DNA from: RFTU01 sp032122355
Lineage (GTDB): Bacteria > Pseudomonadota > Gammaproteobacteria > Burkholderiales > Burkholderiaceae_C
Direction: 5' to 3'
DNA length: 18,905 bases
NCBI GenBank assembly: GCA_032122355.1
Contig: JAUMCS010000049.1
Location: 1 to 18,905 of the forward strand
Shown here: piece after piece, positions 7,541 to 14,896 of the stretch
How the letters are laid out: the number at the start of each line of letters is the position of its first letter
Numbering within the stretch: position 1 is the first letter of the stretch
Made by a program: the position numbers and the translations under genes
The notes under the pieces: generated by a model
The model's input: the letters and a program-made list of their open reading frames with translations, nothing else
Told to the model about the DNA's origin: nothing
The model's database searches: none

Positions 7541-7977
7541 TTTTTCACAAACCCTTTAGTTAAACAATTGCCACTGTAACTCCAGCGGAGCGTGCTTGCA
7601 ACGACCAAGGGGTTAAGACTACATCCATCAGATGCGGTGATACCCTTGTAGGCATTGGTCGTTACTGTTATCACACCTGCACTCGCTCTAACAGTTGCCA
7701 ATGGCCCACTTGCTGAGGTAAAGGTGGCCGGTACACCATCCGCTCCCGAATTGCAAGTTGCCAGTGCGCCATTTGTTTGGAAGCAGTCGGTAACACCCAA
7801 TTTAAATGGAGCCATGGCGAGAATAACTTCCCCATAAGCAGCACGCCTAACATAATTCTGATAAGAAGGTATTGCGACAGCCGCCAATATACCAATAATG
7901 GCCACAACAATCATCAGCTCAATTAATGTAAAACCGGCGTCAAAATGATTCTTTTTATTGAATTGATAATTCCTCAT
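7537..7977 (-). CDS. pilA: Type IV pilin (PilA-like major pilin precursor)
   Basis: Type IVa prepilin of 146 residues. A 15-residue basic leader ends in Gly15, the prepilin peptidase (PilD) site. The mature protein begins F16-T-L-I-E20-L-M-I-V-V-A-I-I-G, with the Glu at mature position 5 needed for assembly and the hydrophobic helix that anchors it in the inner membrane before polymerisation. The globular part holds four Cys: C65/C75 and C119/C138. The last pair would close the C-terminal D-region loop. The segment 84-117 is rich in Ser and Thr and could carry glycans. AGGAG sits 7 nt before the ATG, an excellent ribosome site. It lies 33 nt after sucD, and its stop overlaps the TTG start of pglL. 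It could be a minor pilin, but length and the pglL partner favour the main subunit. Confidence 0.9.
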   Translation of the reverse strand: MRNYQFNKKNHFDAGFTLIELMIVVAIIGILAAVAIPSYQNYVRRAAYGEVILAMAPFKLGVTDCFQTNGALATCNSGADGVPATFTSASGPLATVRASAGVITVTTNAYKGITASDGCSLNPLVVASTLRWSYSGNCLTKGFVKN

Positions 7978-8010
7978 TACACTTCTCCTGTACGTTTCAA
8001 ATGCAGTAAA

Positions 8011-8904
8011 TTAAAGCATTGCTTTCAGCAATTTACCCATTTCTGAAGGGTTACGGGTCACTTTGAATCCACACTCTTCCATTATAGCCAATTTTGCGTC
8101 TGCCGTGTCAGCGCCACCAGAAATCAGTGCGCCAGCATGTCCCATCCGCTTACCTGGTGGAGCCGTAACCCCGGCAATAAAGCCAACAACGGGCTTTTTC
8201 ATATGATCCTTACACCATTGTGCAGCTTCTGCCTCATCGGGTCCACCAATCTCCCCAATCATAATGACCGCATCCGTGTCGGGATCATCATTGAATGCCT
8301 TCATAACATCAATATGCTTAAGCCCGTTAATGGGATCGCCACCAATACCCACAGCACTGGATTGACCCAAACCGATTTCCGTCAGTTGCGCCACTGCTTC
8401 ATAGGTCAATGTACCCGAACGCGACACCACACCAATTCGGCCTTTACGATGAATGTGCCCAGGCATGATACCAATCTTGATTTCATCGGGTGTGATTAAG
8501 CCCGGGCAATTAGGCCCGAGCAAAAGGGTTTTTTTGCCTCCGACAGCTTCTTTCGCTTTCATTTTATTGCGAACCATCAACATGTCGCGCACGGGTATGC
8601 CCTCAGTAATGCACACCACCAAGTCCAGATCAGCTTCCACCGCCTCCCAAATAGCATCAGCAGCACCAGCTGGCGGCACATAGATAACCGAAACATTGGC
8701 CTCTGTGGCTGATTTAGCCTCTTTGACACTGGCATAGATAGGGATATCAGAAAAGCTTTCACCCGCTTTTTTTGGGTTGACCCCCGCCACAAAGCAAGCT
8801 TTGCCATTAGCATAGGCTTGGCAGCCCAAAGTATGGAATTGTCCAGTTTTACCAGTGATGCCTTGTGTAATAACTCTTGTATTTTTGCTAATAAGTATCG
8901 ACAT
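8011..8904 (-). CDS. sucD: Succinyl-CoA ligase (ADP-forming), alpha subunit
   Basis: TCA-cycle enzyme subunit of 297 residues; with SucC it interconverts succinyl-CoA and succinate, making ATP or GTP. The N-terminal CoA-binding Rossmann domain includes T-R-V-I-T-Q-G-I-T-G-K-T-G near the start. The central part has L-L-G-P-N-C-P-G-L-I-T, and the ligase domain carries the phosphorylated His256 in M-G-H-A-G-A-L-I-S-G-G. Length is normal for the family. The ATG at 8904 has GAGGAA about 6 nt upstream, and the gene begins 21 nt after the sucC stop, so the two are made together. pilA follows after 33 nt. Confidence 0.97.
   Translation of the reverse strand: MSILISKNTRVITQGITGKTGQFHTLGCQAYANGKACFVAGVNPKKAGESFSDIPIYASVKEAKSATEANVSVIYVPPAGAADAIWEAVEADLDLVVCITEGIPVRDMLMVRNKMKAKEAVGGKKTLLLGPNCPGLITPDEIKIGIMPGHIHRKGRIGVVSRSGTLTYEAVAQLTEIGLGQSSAVGIGGDPINGLKHIDVMKAFNDDPDTDAVIMIGEIGGPDEAEAAQWCKDHMKKPVVGFIAGVTAPPGKRMGHAGALISGGADTADAKLAIMEECGFKVTRNPSEMGKLLKAML
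8081..8111 (-). promoter_or_regulatory. Possible internal promoter for pilA-pglL within sucD
   Basis: On the minus strand CTGACA (8111-8106) and a perfect TATAAT (8086-8081) are separated by 19 nt, about 100 nt before the pilA start. The -10 is ideal but the spacing is long, and the site lies in coding sequence, so it may be chance. A strongly expressed pilin would normally be expected to have its own promoter. Confidence 0.25.
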
Positions 8905-8925
8905 TTCTATTCCTCGTGATTTTGT

Positions 8926-10086
8926 TCAAGCTACTGCCGCCACAATTTTGGTTGCTGCTTCTGCCATCGTATCGGCTGAAATGATCGGCAAACCCGATTC
9001 AGCCAACATTTGCTTACCTAGATCCTCATTGGTACCCTTCATCCGCACCACCAATGGAACATTGAGGTTGACCGCTTTACACGCTGCAATTACGCCTTGA
9101 GCGATGGTGTCGCATCGCATAATGCCCCCAAAAATATTGACCAAAATACCCTTAACAGCAGGATTTTTCAACATGATTTTGAAAGCCTCTGTCACCTTCT
9201 CTGCGGTAGCACCACCACCCACATCTAAAAAGTTTGCTGGCTCACCCCCAAACAACTTGATAGTATCCATAGTCGCCATAGCCAAACCGGCACCGTTGAC
9301 CAAACAACCTATATTTCCATCCAAACTGATATAGGCCAAATCAAACTTGGATGCTTCAATTTCAGCAGCATCTTCTTCATCTAAGTCGCGATATGCCACA
9401 ATTTCAGGATGACGGAACAAAGCATTGCTGTCAAAATTGAACTTTGCATCTAATGCCGTGATATTACCCTTGCCATCCCGATTGAGCGGGTTGATCTCCA
9501 CCAAGGATGCATCGGTTTGCATGTAGCACTGATAGAGCTTTTGGAATACATCCTTAGCCTGCGCCATGGAATCAGCGGGCATACCGATGCCTTGACCGAT
9601 AGCTTGGGCCTGGTCATCTGTCAGCCCAAATAAGGGATCAATAAACACCTTACAAATTTTCTCAGGATGGCTGTGCGCCACTTCTTCAATATCCATTCCA
9701 CCTTCGCTGGAGGCAATAAACGCAACTTTTTGTGTAGCGCGATCCGTTACGACGGAAACGTAGTATTCCTTTTGAATATCAGCACCTTCTTCGATATACA
9801 AGCGGCGTACTTTTTGCCCTTCAGGCCCCGTTTGGTGGGTTACCAGTTGCATACCTAAAATCTGACCTGCTAATGCCCTGACATCATCGAGGGTTTTTGC
9901 CACTTTCACTCCGCCCCCTTTACCACGCCCACCAGCATGAATTTGTGCCTTGACAACCCAAACATTCCCACCCAGCTTTTGCGCTGCTTCTATAGCTTCT
10001 TGGGCGCTAAATGCCGGAATTCCCCTTGGAACGGGGATGCTAAATTGGCGCAAAATTTCTTTTCCTTGGTATTCATGAATTTTCAT
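8926..10086 (-). CDS. sucC: Succinyl-CoA ligase (ADP-forming), beta subunit
   Basis: Nucleotide- and succinate-binding subunit of 386 residues, close to the usual 388. It opens with the ATP-grasp domain M-K-I-H-E-Y-Q-G-K-E-I-L. The ATP-binding segment is K-A-Q-I-H-A-G-G-R-G-K-G-G-G-V. The mid region has L-V-E-I-N-P-L for Mg2+ coordination. The C-terminal part includes G-C-L-V-N-G-A-G-L-A-M-A-T-M-D and F-L-D-V-G-G-G-A, then N-I-F-G-G-I-M-R-C-D, typical of the CoA ligase domain. The ATG at 10086 has only a weak GTGAG-type ribosome site. The 139-nt gap to recX should hold the sucCD promoter, but I could not pick out a convincing -35/-10 pair. Confidence 0.97.
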   Translation of the reverse strand: MKIHEYQGKEILRQFSIPVPRGIPAFSAQEAIEAAQKLGGNVWVVKAQIHAGGRGKGGGVKVAKTLDDVRALAGQILGMQLVTHQTGPEGQKVRRLYIEEGADIQKEYYVSVVTDRATQKVAFIASSEGGMDIEEVAHSHPEKICKVFIDPLFGLTDDQAQAIGQGIGMPADSMAQAKDVFQKLYQCYMQTDASLVEINPLNRDGKGNITALDAKFNFDSNALFRHPEIVAYRDLDEEDAAEIEASKFDLAYISLDGNIGCLVNGAGLAMATMDTIKLFGGEPANFLDVGGGATAEKVTEAFKIMLKNPAVKGILVNIFGGIMRCDTIAQGVIAACKAVNLNVPLVVRMKGTNEDLGKQMLAESGLPIISADTMAEAATKIVAAVA

Positions 10087-10225
10087 GTTTTTCTCACTGT
10101 GCTTTGGGAAATACGCTTTAATGAACGATTGGAAGACTAGAGGCTGCCCAACCAGAATTAGCCCATAAATGTAGCATGATTTAACCTCTTTTTAAGTCTT
10201 TTAGGACTCAGAGATTTCTTCAAAT

Positions 10226-10723
10226 TCAGGGAGTTTCCACCCTCTTATACAAAGCCCGTATGGTCTCACTTGCAAAACCCCGCGCCTGTAAAAAACGAAT
10301 TTGTTTTGCTCGCTCCATAGAATTGGTGGGCAGCTTTCCAAATTTTCTTTGCCATATCGCTTGAATTCGCTCTAATTCGGTTTGCTGTAATGCCAATACA
10401 GCATCCCCCGGCATGGCAAGATGATGTTGCCGCATTTCGTGCTGGATGCGCTGCAACCCCCACTTACGTGAACGCTGATGGATTCTTGCTTCGATAAATC
10501 GCTCCTCACTCAAGTACCCAGAGGCAGCCAATTCATCCAGCAAGTACTCCACCGCTTGCAGCGCTCCCTCTACGGCCCCCACTATCACATCGGCGTCCGC
10601 GTTAGCACCCGTTTTGGGATTCTTTTTCACTTGTGCCGCCCGCAACAGTTTGCGCCGCAACTCCGAACGGCTGTGTTCGCGCAGCGCCAACCACCGCAAA
10701 GCCTGCGCGCGCATAGATACCAT
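10226..10723 (-). CDS. recX: RecX, regulator of RecA
   Basis: Small helical protein of 165 residues that binds RecA filaments and modulates their growth. The N-terminus A-L-R-W-L-A-L-R-E-H-S-R-S-E-L-R-R-K-L is the first RecX repeat, and Y-L-S-E-E-R-F-I-E-A-R begins the second. The C-terminus has R-F-L-Q-A-R-G-F-A-S-E-T-I-R, a standard family ending. An insert of about 25 residues (around 32-56, Lys/Ala/Val-rich) between the first two helical repeats makes it slightly longer than usual. The ATG at 10723 follows the recA stop by 11 nt, with AGGCGG upstream, so it is probably expressed from the SOS-controlled recA transcript. Confidence 0.93.
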   Translation of the reverse strand: MVSMRAQALRWLALREHSRSELRRKLLRAAQVKKNPKTGANADADVIVGAVEGALQAVEYLLDELAASGYLSEERFIEARIHQRSRKWGLQRIQHEMRQHHLAMPGDAVLALQQTELERIQAIWQRKFGKLPTNSMERAKQIRFLQARGFASETIRALYKRVETP

Positions 10724-10734
10724 TACGCCGCCTG

Positions 10735-11760
10735 TTATTCTTCTAAAAGAGGAATACCTTTGGCTTGACGCACTTTGTTTTCAATTTCGCGGGCAATCGC
10801 TGGATTCTCGCGCAGATACTCACGCGAGTTATCTTTCCCCTGGCCGATTTTTTCTCCGTTATAGGCATACCAAGCGCCAGATTTATCCACAATATTAGCA
10901 TCTACCCCCATATCGATAATCTCGCCCTCGCGGCTAATACCCTCTCCGTATAAAATATCGAACTCGGCCGTTTTAAAAGGAGGGCTGACTTTGTTCTTAA
11001 CCACTTTCACCTTGGTTTCACTGCCAATCACTTCCTCGCCTTTTTTGATGCTTCCGGTGCGGCGTATATCTAAGCGCACCGATGCATAGAATTTCAGCGC
11101 ATTGCCGCCGGTTGTGGTTTCAGGGCTACCAAACATCACGCCGATTTTCATGCGAATTTGGTTGATGAATATCACTGTGCAATTGGTTTTTTTAATAGTG
11201 GCCGTGAGCTTGCGCAGGGCTTGGCTCATCAATCTGGCCTGCAACCCTGGCAATGAATCACCCATTTCGCCTTCCAGCTCGGCTTTAGGAGTCAGTGCAG
11301 CCACCGAGTCAATGATGATCAAATCGATGGCACCCGAACGCACGAGGGAATCGACAATTTCCAGCGCCTGCTCTCCGGTGTCGGGCTGGCTAATCAGTAA
11401 GTCTTGCAAATTCACGCCCAATTTCTGAGCATACTGAGCATCCAAAGCATGTTCTGCATCAATGAATGCGCAAGTACCTCCTAATTTCTGCATTTGCGCC
11501 ACCACCTGCAATGTTAAGGTGGTTTTACCAGAGGATTCCGGCCCGTATATTTCAATCACCCTTCCACGTGGCAAGCCACCCACACCTAATGCGATATCTA
11601 AGCCTAATGAACCCGTCGACACCACCTGAATGTCATCAACCACTTCACCCTCGCCTAGGCGCATGATTGACCCCTTTCCAAATTGCTTTTCAATTTGTGA
11701 AAGTGCAGCAGAAAGTGCCTTGGCTTTTTCTGTGTTGAGAGATTTAACTGGTGCATCCAT
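10735..11760 (-). CDS. recA: RecA recombinase
   Basis: DNA strand-exchange ATPase and co-protease of 341 residues that triggers LexA self-cleavage. Walker A is G73-P-E-S-S-G-K-T80 and Walker B is L-I-I-I-D (147-151). L1 surrounds E-G-E-M-G-D-S-L-P-G-L-Q, F-I-N-Q-I-R-M-K-I-G covers 198-207, and the L2 DNA-binding loop is G-S-P-E-T-T-T-G-G-N-A-L-K (211-223). The acidic C-terminal tail seen in many RecAs is short here (it ends I-P-L-L-E-E). AAGGAA lies about 11 nt before the ATG. recX follows, and a LexA box and -10 element sit 70-90 nt upstream. Confidence 0.98.
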   Translation of the reverse strand: MDAPVKSLNTEKAKALSAALSQIEKQFGKGSIMRLGEGEVVDDIQVVSTGSLGLDIALGVGGLPRGRVIEIYGPESSGKTTLTLQVVAQMQKLGGTCAFIDAEHALDAQYAQKLGVNLQDLLISQPDTGEQALEIVDSLVRSGAIDLIIIDSVAALTPKAELEGEMGDSLPGLQARLMSQALRKLTATIKKTNCTVIFINQIRMKIGVMFGSPETTTGGNALKFYASVRLDIRRTGSIKKGEEVIGSETKVKVVKNKVSPPFKTAEFDILYGEGISREGEIIDMGVDANIVDKSGAWYAYNGEKIGQGKDNSREYLRENPAIAREIENKVRQAKGIPLLEE

Positions 11761-11828
11761 TTGATTAGAGTTCCTTTTTATATGAAGGGGAGTTGGGTGA
11801 TCACGGTTATCGTGGCCTATTCATTATG

Positions 11829-11856
11829 AGTATACTGTACTTATATACAGTAGCGT
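11829..11856 (-). promoter_or_regulatory. SOS promoter of recA: LexA box with adjoining -10
   Basis: The plus strand reads TACTGTACTTATATACAGTA at 11833-11852, with a CTGT-N8-ACAG core at 11835-11850, the LexA consensus of E. coli and of many betaproteobacteria. Read toward recA, the box is directly followed by TATACT (11834-11829) as the -10, the same arrangement as in the E. coli recA promoter, where the operator fills the 16-bp spacer. The -35 position (ACGCTA) is a poor match. The box begins only 14 nt after the corA stop. Confidence 0.9.
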
Positions 11857-11864
11857 GTTTATCC

Positions 11865-12842
11865 TTAGCGCAACCAACCTTTACGCCTGAAATAAATGAA
11901 GGGTGCCGCGACTGAAGCGATCATCAAAACCAAAGCAAAAATATAGCCGTACTCCCATTTTAGTTCCGGCATATGATCAAAGTTCATACCATAAACACTG
12001 GCAATGAGGGTAGGCGGCAATAAAGCGACACTGGCCACCGAGAAAATTTTGATGATCTTGTTCTGATTGATGTTGATAAAACCCACTGTTGCATCCATCA
12101 AGAAATTGATTTTGTCAAACAAGAACGCCGTATGCGAATCAATGGAGTCAATGTCGCGCAGAATTTGCCTAGCCTCCTCAAATTGATCGGTCCCCAGCAT
12201 ACGATTGCGCATCATAAAGCTCACGGCGCGTCGAGTATCCATCATATTTCGACGAATTCGACCGTTCAAATCTTCTTCCTTGGTAATCGCTGCCAACGCC
12301 ATACCCGCATCTTCATCATTAACATCTTGCTTTAAAACGCTGGCACTGACTCGCTCAAGACGCACATAAATTTCTTCCAATGAATCAGCTGAATACTCCA
12401 CATCTGCATCAAATAATTTCAAAAGCACATCTTTGGCATCTTCAATCAATGCGGGCGTTCGTCGCGCCCGTAGGCGTAGCAAACGGAAAACCGGCACATC
12501 CTCATCTCGGATAGAAAACAAGACACCATTTTTTACAATGAAAGCCACACGCAAATTACGAGGCCCATCCGCGTCATCAATGAGAAAATCGGAGCGCAAA
12601 TGAATTTCGCCATTATCTACCTCATAAAATCGAGCAGATTCCTCTAGGTCTTCATCCACCGCGTTTTCGGGGATAGCCAAGCCGAATTGGGACGTAATCC
12701 AATTCTTTTCTTCGGGAGCAGGGGATTCCAAGTCAACCCAGACCGGGTTAGATTGAGCAAGTACTTGAGGGGAGTCGACCTCAATTTGAATTAAACGACC
12801 GCGCGCAATACCAACATTGTCTAGCGAAAATACATTGAGCAT
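11865..12842 (-). CDS. corA: CorA-family Mg2+/Co2+ channel
   Basis: Divalent-cation channel of the inner membrane, 325 residues. A large cytoplasmic, acidic alpha/beta domain (about 1-200) and a long stalk helix lead to two C-terminal membrane segments (about 265-283 and 298-316). The hallmark Y284-G-M-N-F, which lines the pore entrance, is followed by D-H-M-P-E-L in the short periplasmic loop. The C-terminus is basic (R-R-K-G-W-L-R), as in the family. AAAGGATG lies about 6 nt before the ATG at 12842. It sits between the amt terminator hairpin and the recA promoter, so it is probably a single-gene unit. No Mg2+ riboswitch is possible in its short leader. Confidence 0.95.
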   Translation of the reverse strand: MLNVFSLDNVGIARGRLIQIEVDSPQVLAQSNPVWVDLESPAPEEKNWITSQFGLAIPENAVDEDLEESARFYEVDNGEIHLRSDFLIDDADGPRNLRVAFIVKNGVLFSIRDEDVPVFRLLRLRARRTPALIEDAKDVLLKLFDADVEYSADSLEEIYVRLERVSASVLKQDVNDEDAGMALAAITKEEDLNGRIRRNMMDTRRAVSFMMRNRMLGTDQFEEARQILRDIDSIDSHTAFLFDKINFLMDATVGFININQNKIIKIFSVASVALLPPTLIASVYGMNFDHMPELKWEYGYIFALVLMIASVAAPFIYFRRKGWLR

Positions 12843-12934
12843 TTATTCATCCTTTCAACGCACGGATTCATAAGTTGCCCGAATTATCAGCTATTTTTAG
12901 CCTCTAGAGATATTGCTTGCGCTTTATTTTGTAA

Positions 12935-12966
12935 GGCAGCCTATCAGCGTTTTCCGATAGACTGCC
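12935..12966 (-). terminator. Long hairpin after amt, probable terminator
   Basis: On the minus strand GGCAGTCTATCGG-(AAAACG)-CTGATAGGCTGCC forms a 13-bp stem with two G-T pairs, starting 14 nt after the amt stop. It is followed by TTACAAAATAAAG, a weak T tract. It likely ends the torF-glnK-amt transcript. The remaining 92 nt up to corA must hold the corA promoter, but no clear -35/-10 pair stands out. Confidence 0.6.
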
Positions 12967-12980
12967 CTCAGTAGGTAGTA

Positions 12981-14507
12981 TTAACGATGATAAGCCGTTT
13001 CACCGTGCGAAGTGATATCCAAGCCTTCGCGCTCTTCTTCTTCTGTCACACGCAAACCTACCATTGCATCCACCAGTTTAAAGGCAATGTAAGCCACAAT
13101 GGCTGACCACAAAATGGTCGTGATCACAGCTTGCAGCTGTATCCAAACTTGTCCAGCAATGCTGCCCCATTCGCCGCAGACATTCGTGACGTAGTTGCAA
13201 ATACCAGTACCGCCCAAGCTAGGAGATGCGAACACACCGGTGAGTAAAGCACCCAATATGCCACCCACACCATGCACACCAAACACATCAAGGCTATCGT
13301 CCGCACCGAGCAGTCGTTTCAAACCATTCACGCCCCACAGACAGATAAATCCGGCCAGCAAGCCAATGATCAAAGCACCGCCCACACCCACAAAGCCGCA
13401 TGCCGGCGTCACGGCCACCAAACCAGACACAGCACCTGAGGCTGCACCTAACATGGAAGCCTTACCTTTCATCAGCGCTTCACCCGCGATCCAAGATAAC
13501 GTAGCAGCCGCAGTGGCAACCACGGTATTGATAAACGCCAATGCCGCAATACCGTTCGCCTCTAAGTTGGAACCTGCATTGAACCCAAACCAACCCACCC
13601 ACAACATGGCGGCACCAACCATGGTCAAAGTCAGACTATGTGGAGCCATAGATTCTTTGCCATAACCGACTCGCTTACCCAACACATAAGCACCGACCAA
13701 GCCAGCAACCGCTGCGTTGATGTGGACAACGGTACCGCCGGCAAAATCCAATGCGCCTTTGGCCCAAATCCATCCTGCATTCGCCGTTACAAGAGCCAAT
13801 GTTTCGTCATTGGTGATCGCATCAGGGCCGTCCCAGTACCATACCATGTGCGCAACCGGAAGGTAGCTGAAGGTAAACCACAACACCGAGAACAAAAGTA
13901 CCGCAGAAAACTTAATACGCTCTGCAAAAGCACCCACAATCAAAGCTGTGGTAATGGCCGCAAAAGTTCCCTGGAAAGCTACAAAAGTCAACTCAGGAAT
14001 ATATACCCCTTTGCTAAAGGTCGCGGCAATCGACTCAGGCGTAACCCCTTTGAGTAAGATTTTATCCAATACCCCAATAAACGGGTTCCCGGCGGTAAAT
14101 GCCGCTGAATATCCGTAGATGACCCATAAAACCGATATAAGGGCGAAAATCACAAATACCTGCATCAGAACCGAGAGCATATTTTTACTGCGGACGAGAC
14201 CGCCATAAAAAAGTGCCAAGCCAGGTATGGTCATGAATATTACCAAGACAGTAGCGATCGTCATGAATGCCGTGTCGCCTTTGTTAGGAATTGGTGCAGC
14301 GACCGGGGCTGCCTCCGGCAATGGTGATGCCGCCACGGGGGCCGCTGTCACAGCCTGCTCCGGAGCGGCAACTGCTGCATCAACTGACGCAGCCACAGCC
14401 GATACGGCAGGAGTTGCTGCAACTTCTTGTGCTTCAGCCACAGCAAAACTACCCAGCATACCGCAACTGGCCGCCACCATAGCGAGTGTAGAAATGATTC
14501 GTTTCAT
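12981..14507 (-). CDS. amt: Ammonium channel (Amt family)
   Basis: Inner-membrane ammonium channel, 508 residues from the ATG at 14507. This start is chosen because AAGGA lies about 8 nt upstream and it opens a clean signal peptide (residues 1-26, cleaved at A-E-A/Q-E). A reading from further upstream would run through the end of glnK. Residues 27-77 are a low-complexity Ala/Pro/Val linker, then eleven membrane helices. The paired pore histidines appear in G-G-T-V-V-H-I-N and D-V-F-G-V-H-G-V-G-G. The C-terminal tail G-L-R-V-T-E-E-E-E-R-E-G-L-D is the cytoplasmic segment that in E. coli AmtB is bound and regulated by GlnK. It starts 19 nt after glnK. Confidence 0.96.
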   Translation of the reverse strand: MKRIISTLAMVAASCGMLGSFAVAEAQEVAATPAVSAVAASVDAAVAAPEQAVTAAPVAASPLPEAAPVAAPIPNKGDTAFMTIATVLVIFMTIPGLALFYGGLVRSKNMLSVLMQVFVIFALISVLWVIYGYSAAFTAGNPFIGVLDKILLKGVTPESIAATFSKGVYIPELTFVAFQGTFAAITTALIVGAFAERIKFSAVLLFSVLWFTFSYLPVAHMVWYWDGPDAITNDETLALVTANAGWIWAKGALDFAGGTVVHINAAVAGLVGAYVLGKRVGYGKESMAPHSLTLTMVGAAMLWVGWFGFNAGSNLEANGIAALAFINTVVATAAATLSWIAGEALMKGKASMLGAASGAVSGLVAVTPACGFVGVGGALIIGLLAGFICLWGVNGLKRLLGADDSLDVFGVHGVGGILGALLTGVFASPSLGGTGICNYVTNVCGEWGSIAGQVWIQLQAVITTILWSAIVAYIAFKLVDAMVGLRVTEEEEREGLDITSHGETAYHR

Positions 14508-14526
14508 GATGAAGTCCTTTTTTCTC

Positions 14527-14865
14527 TTAGAGAGCCTCTGAACCGCTTTCGCCTGTGCGGATGCGCAGCACCTGCTCAATGGGTGTCACGAAAATTTTGC
14601 CGTCACCGATCTTGCCTGTCCGCGCAGCATTCTCAATAGCTTCTATGACGCGCTCCACGACCGAATCATCGACAGCCGCCTCGACTTTTACTTTAGGCAA
14701 AAAATCAACCACGTACTCAGCCCCACGGTAGAGCTCGGTATGGCCCCTTTGTCGGCCAAAACCTTTGACTTCTGTCACTGTTAAACCTTGAATACCCAAG
14801 GCGTTTAGCGCTTCTCTTACTTCATCGAGCTTAAAAGGCTTGATGATAGCCGTTACCATTTTCAT
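14527..14865 (-). CDS. glnK: PII nitrogen-regulatory protein GlnK
   Basis: PII signal protein of 112 residues that senses ATP/ADP and 2-oxoglutarate and blocks the ammonium channel when nitrogen is plentiful. It begins M-K-M-V-T-A-I-I-K-P-F-K-L-D, has the PII signature T-E-V-K-G-F-G-R-Q-R-G-H (31-42), and has Tyr51 at the tip of the T-loop (Y-R-G-A-E-Y-V-V-D-F), the site uridylylated by GlnD. The C-terminal loop A-A-R-T-G-K-I-G-D-G-K-I-F-V is conserved. The ATG at 14865 has GGGAG about 8 nt upstream; an in-frame ATG nine codons earlier has no such site. The direct link to amt favours GlnK over GlnB. Confidence 0.95.
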   Translation of the reverse strand: MKMVTAIIKPFKLDEVREALNALGIQGLTVTEVKGFGRQRGHTELYRGAEYVVDFLPKVKVEAAVDDSVVERVIEAIENAARTGKIGDGKIFVTPIEQVLRIRTGESGSEAL

Positions 14866-14896
14866 AGATGCACTCCCTAAGTTAAGGACCAATCAA

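Noticed and set aside
8013..8025. AAAGCA-A-TGCTTT inverted repeat at the sucD stop
   Set aside because: Its bases encode the conserved C-terminal residues and stop; the loop of one base cannot form a proper hairpin and no T run follows.
8137..8499. Plus-strand open frame of about 120 codons within sucD
   Set aside because: It is antisense to a highly conserved enzyme gene, with no motif or ribosome site.
8488..8540. CGGGC/GCCCG hairpin with a later T run on the plus strand in sucD
   Set aside because: The stem is only 5 bp, the T run is separated by about 12 nt, and the bases encode the conserved G-P-N-C-P-G-L motif.
10087..10225. Possible small gene or RNA between recX and sucC
   Set aside because: No open frame with a ribosome site, no stable hairpin with T run and no known RNA motif; only AT-rich sequence expected of a promoter region.
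11790..11815. CACG/CGTG dyad in the recA leader
   Set aside because: Arms of only four bases with a 5-nt loop; expected by chance.
13195..13665. Plus-strand open frame of about 156 codons rich in Pro and Thr
   Set aside because: It is the mirror of the Ala/Gly-rich amt coding sequence; composition explains it.
14508..14579. N-terminal extension of Amt by 24 residues from an upstream start
   Set aside because: It would overlap the end of glnK, put basic, cysteine-containing residues before a perfect signal peptide, and ignore the AAGGA site serving the ATG at 14507.
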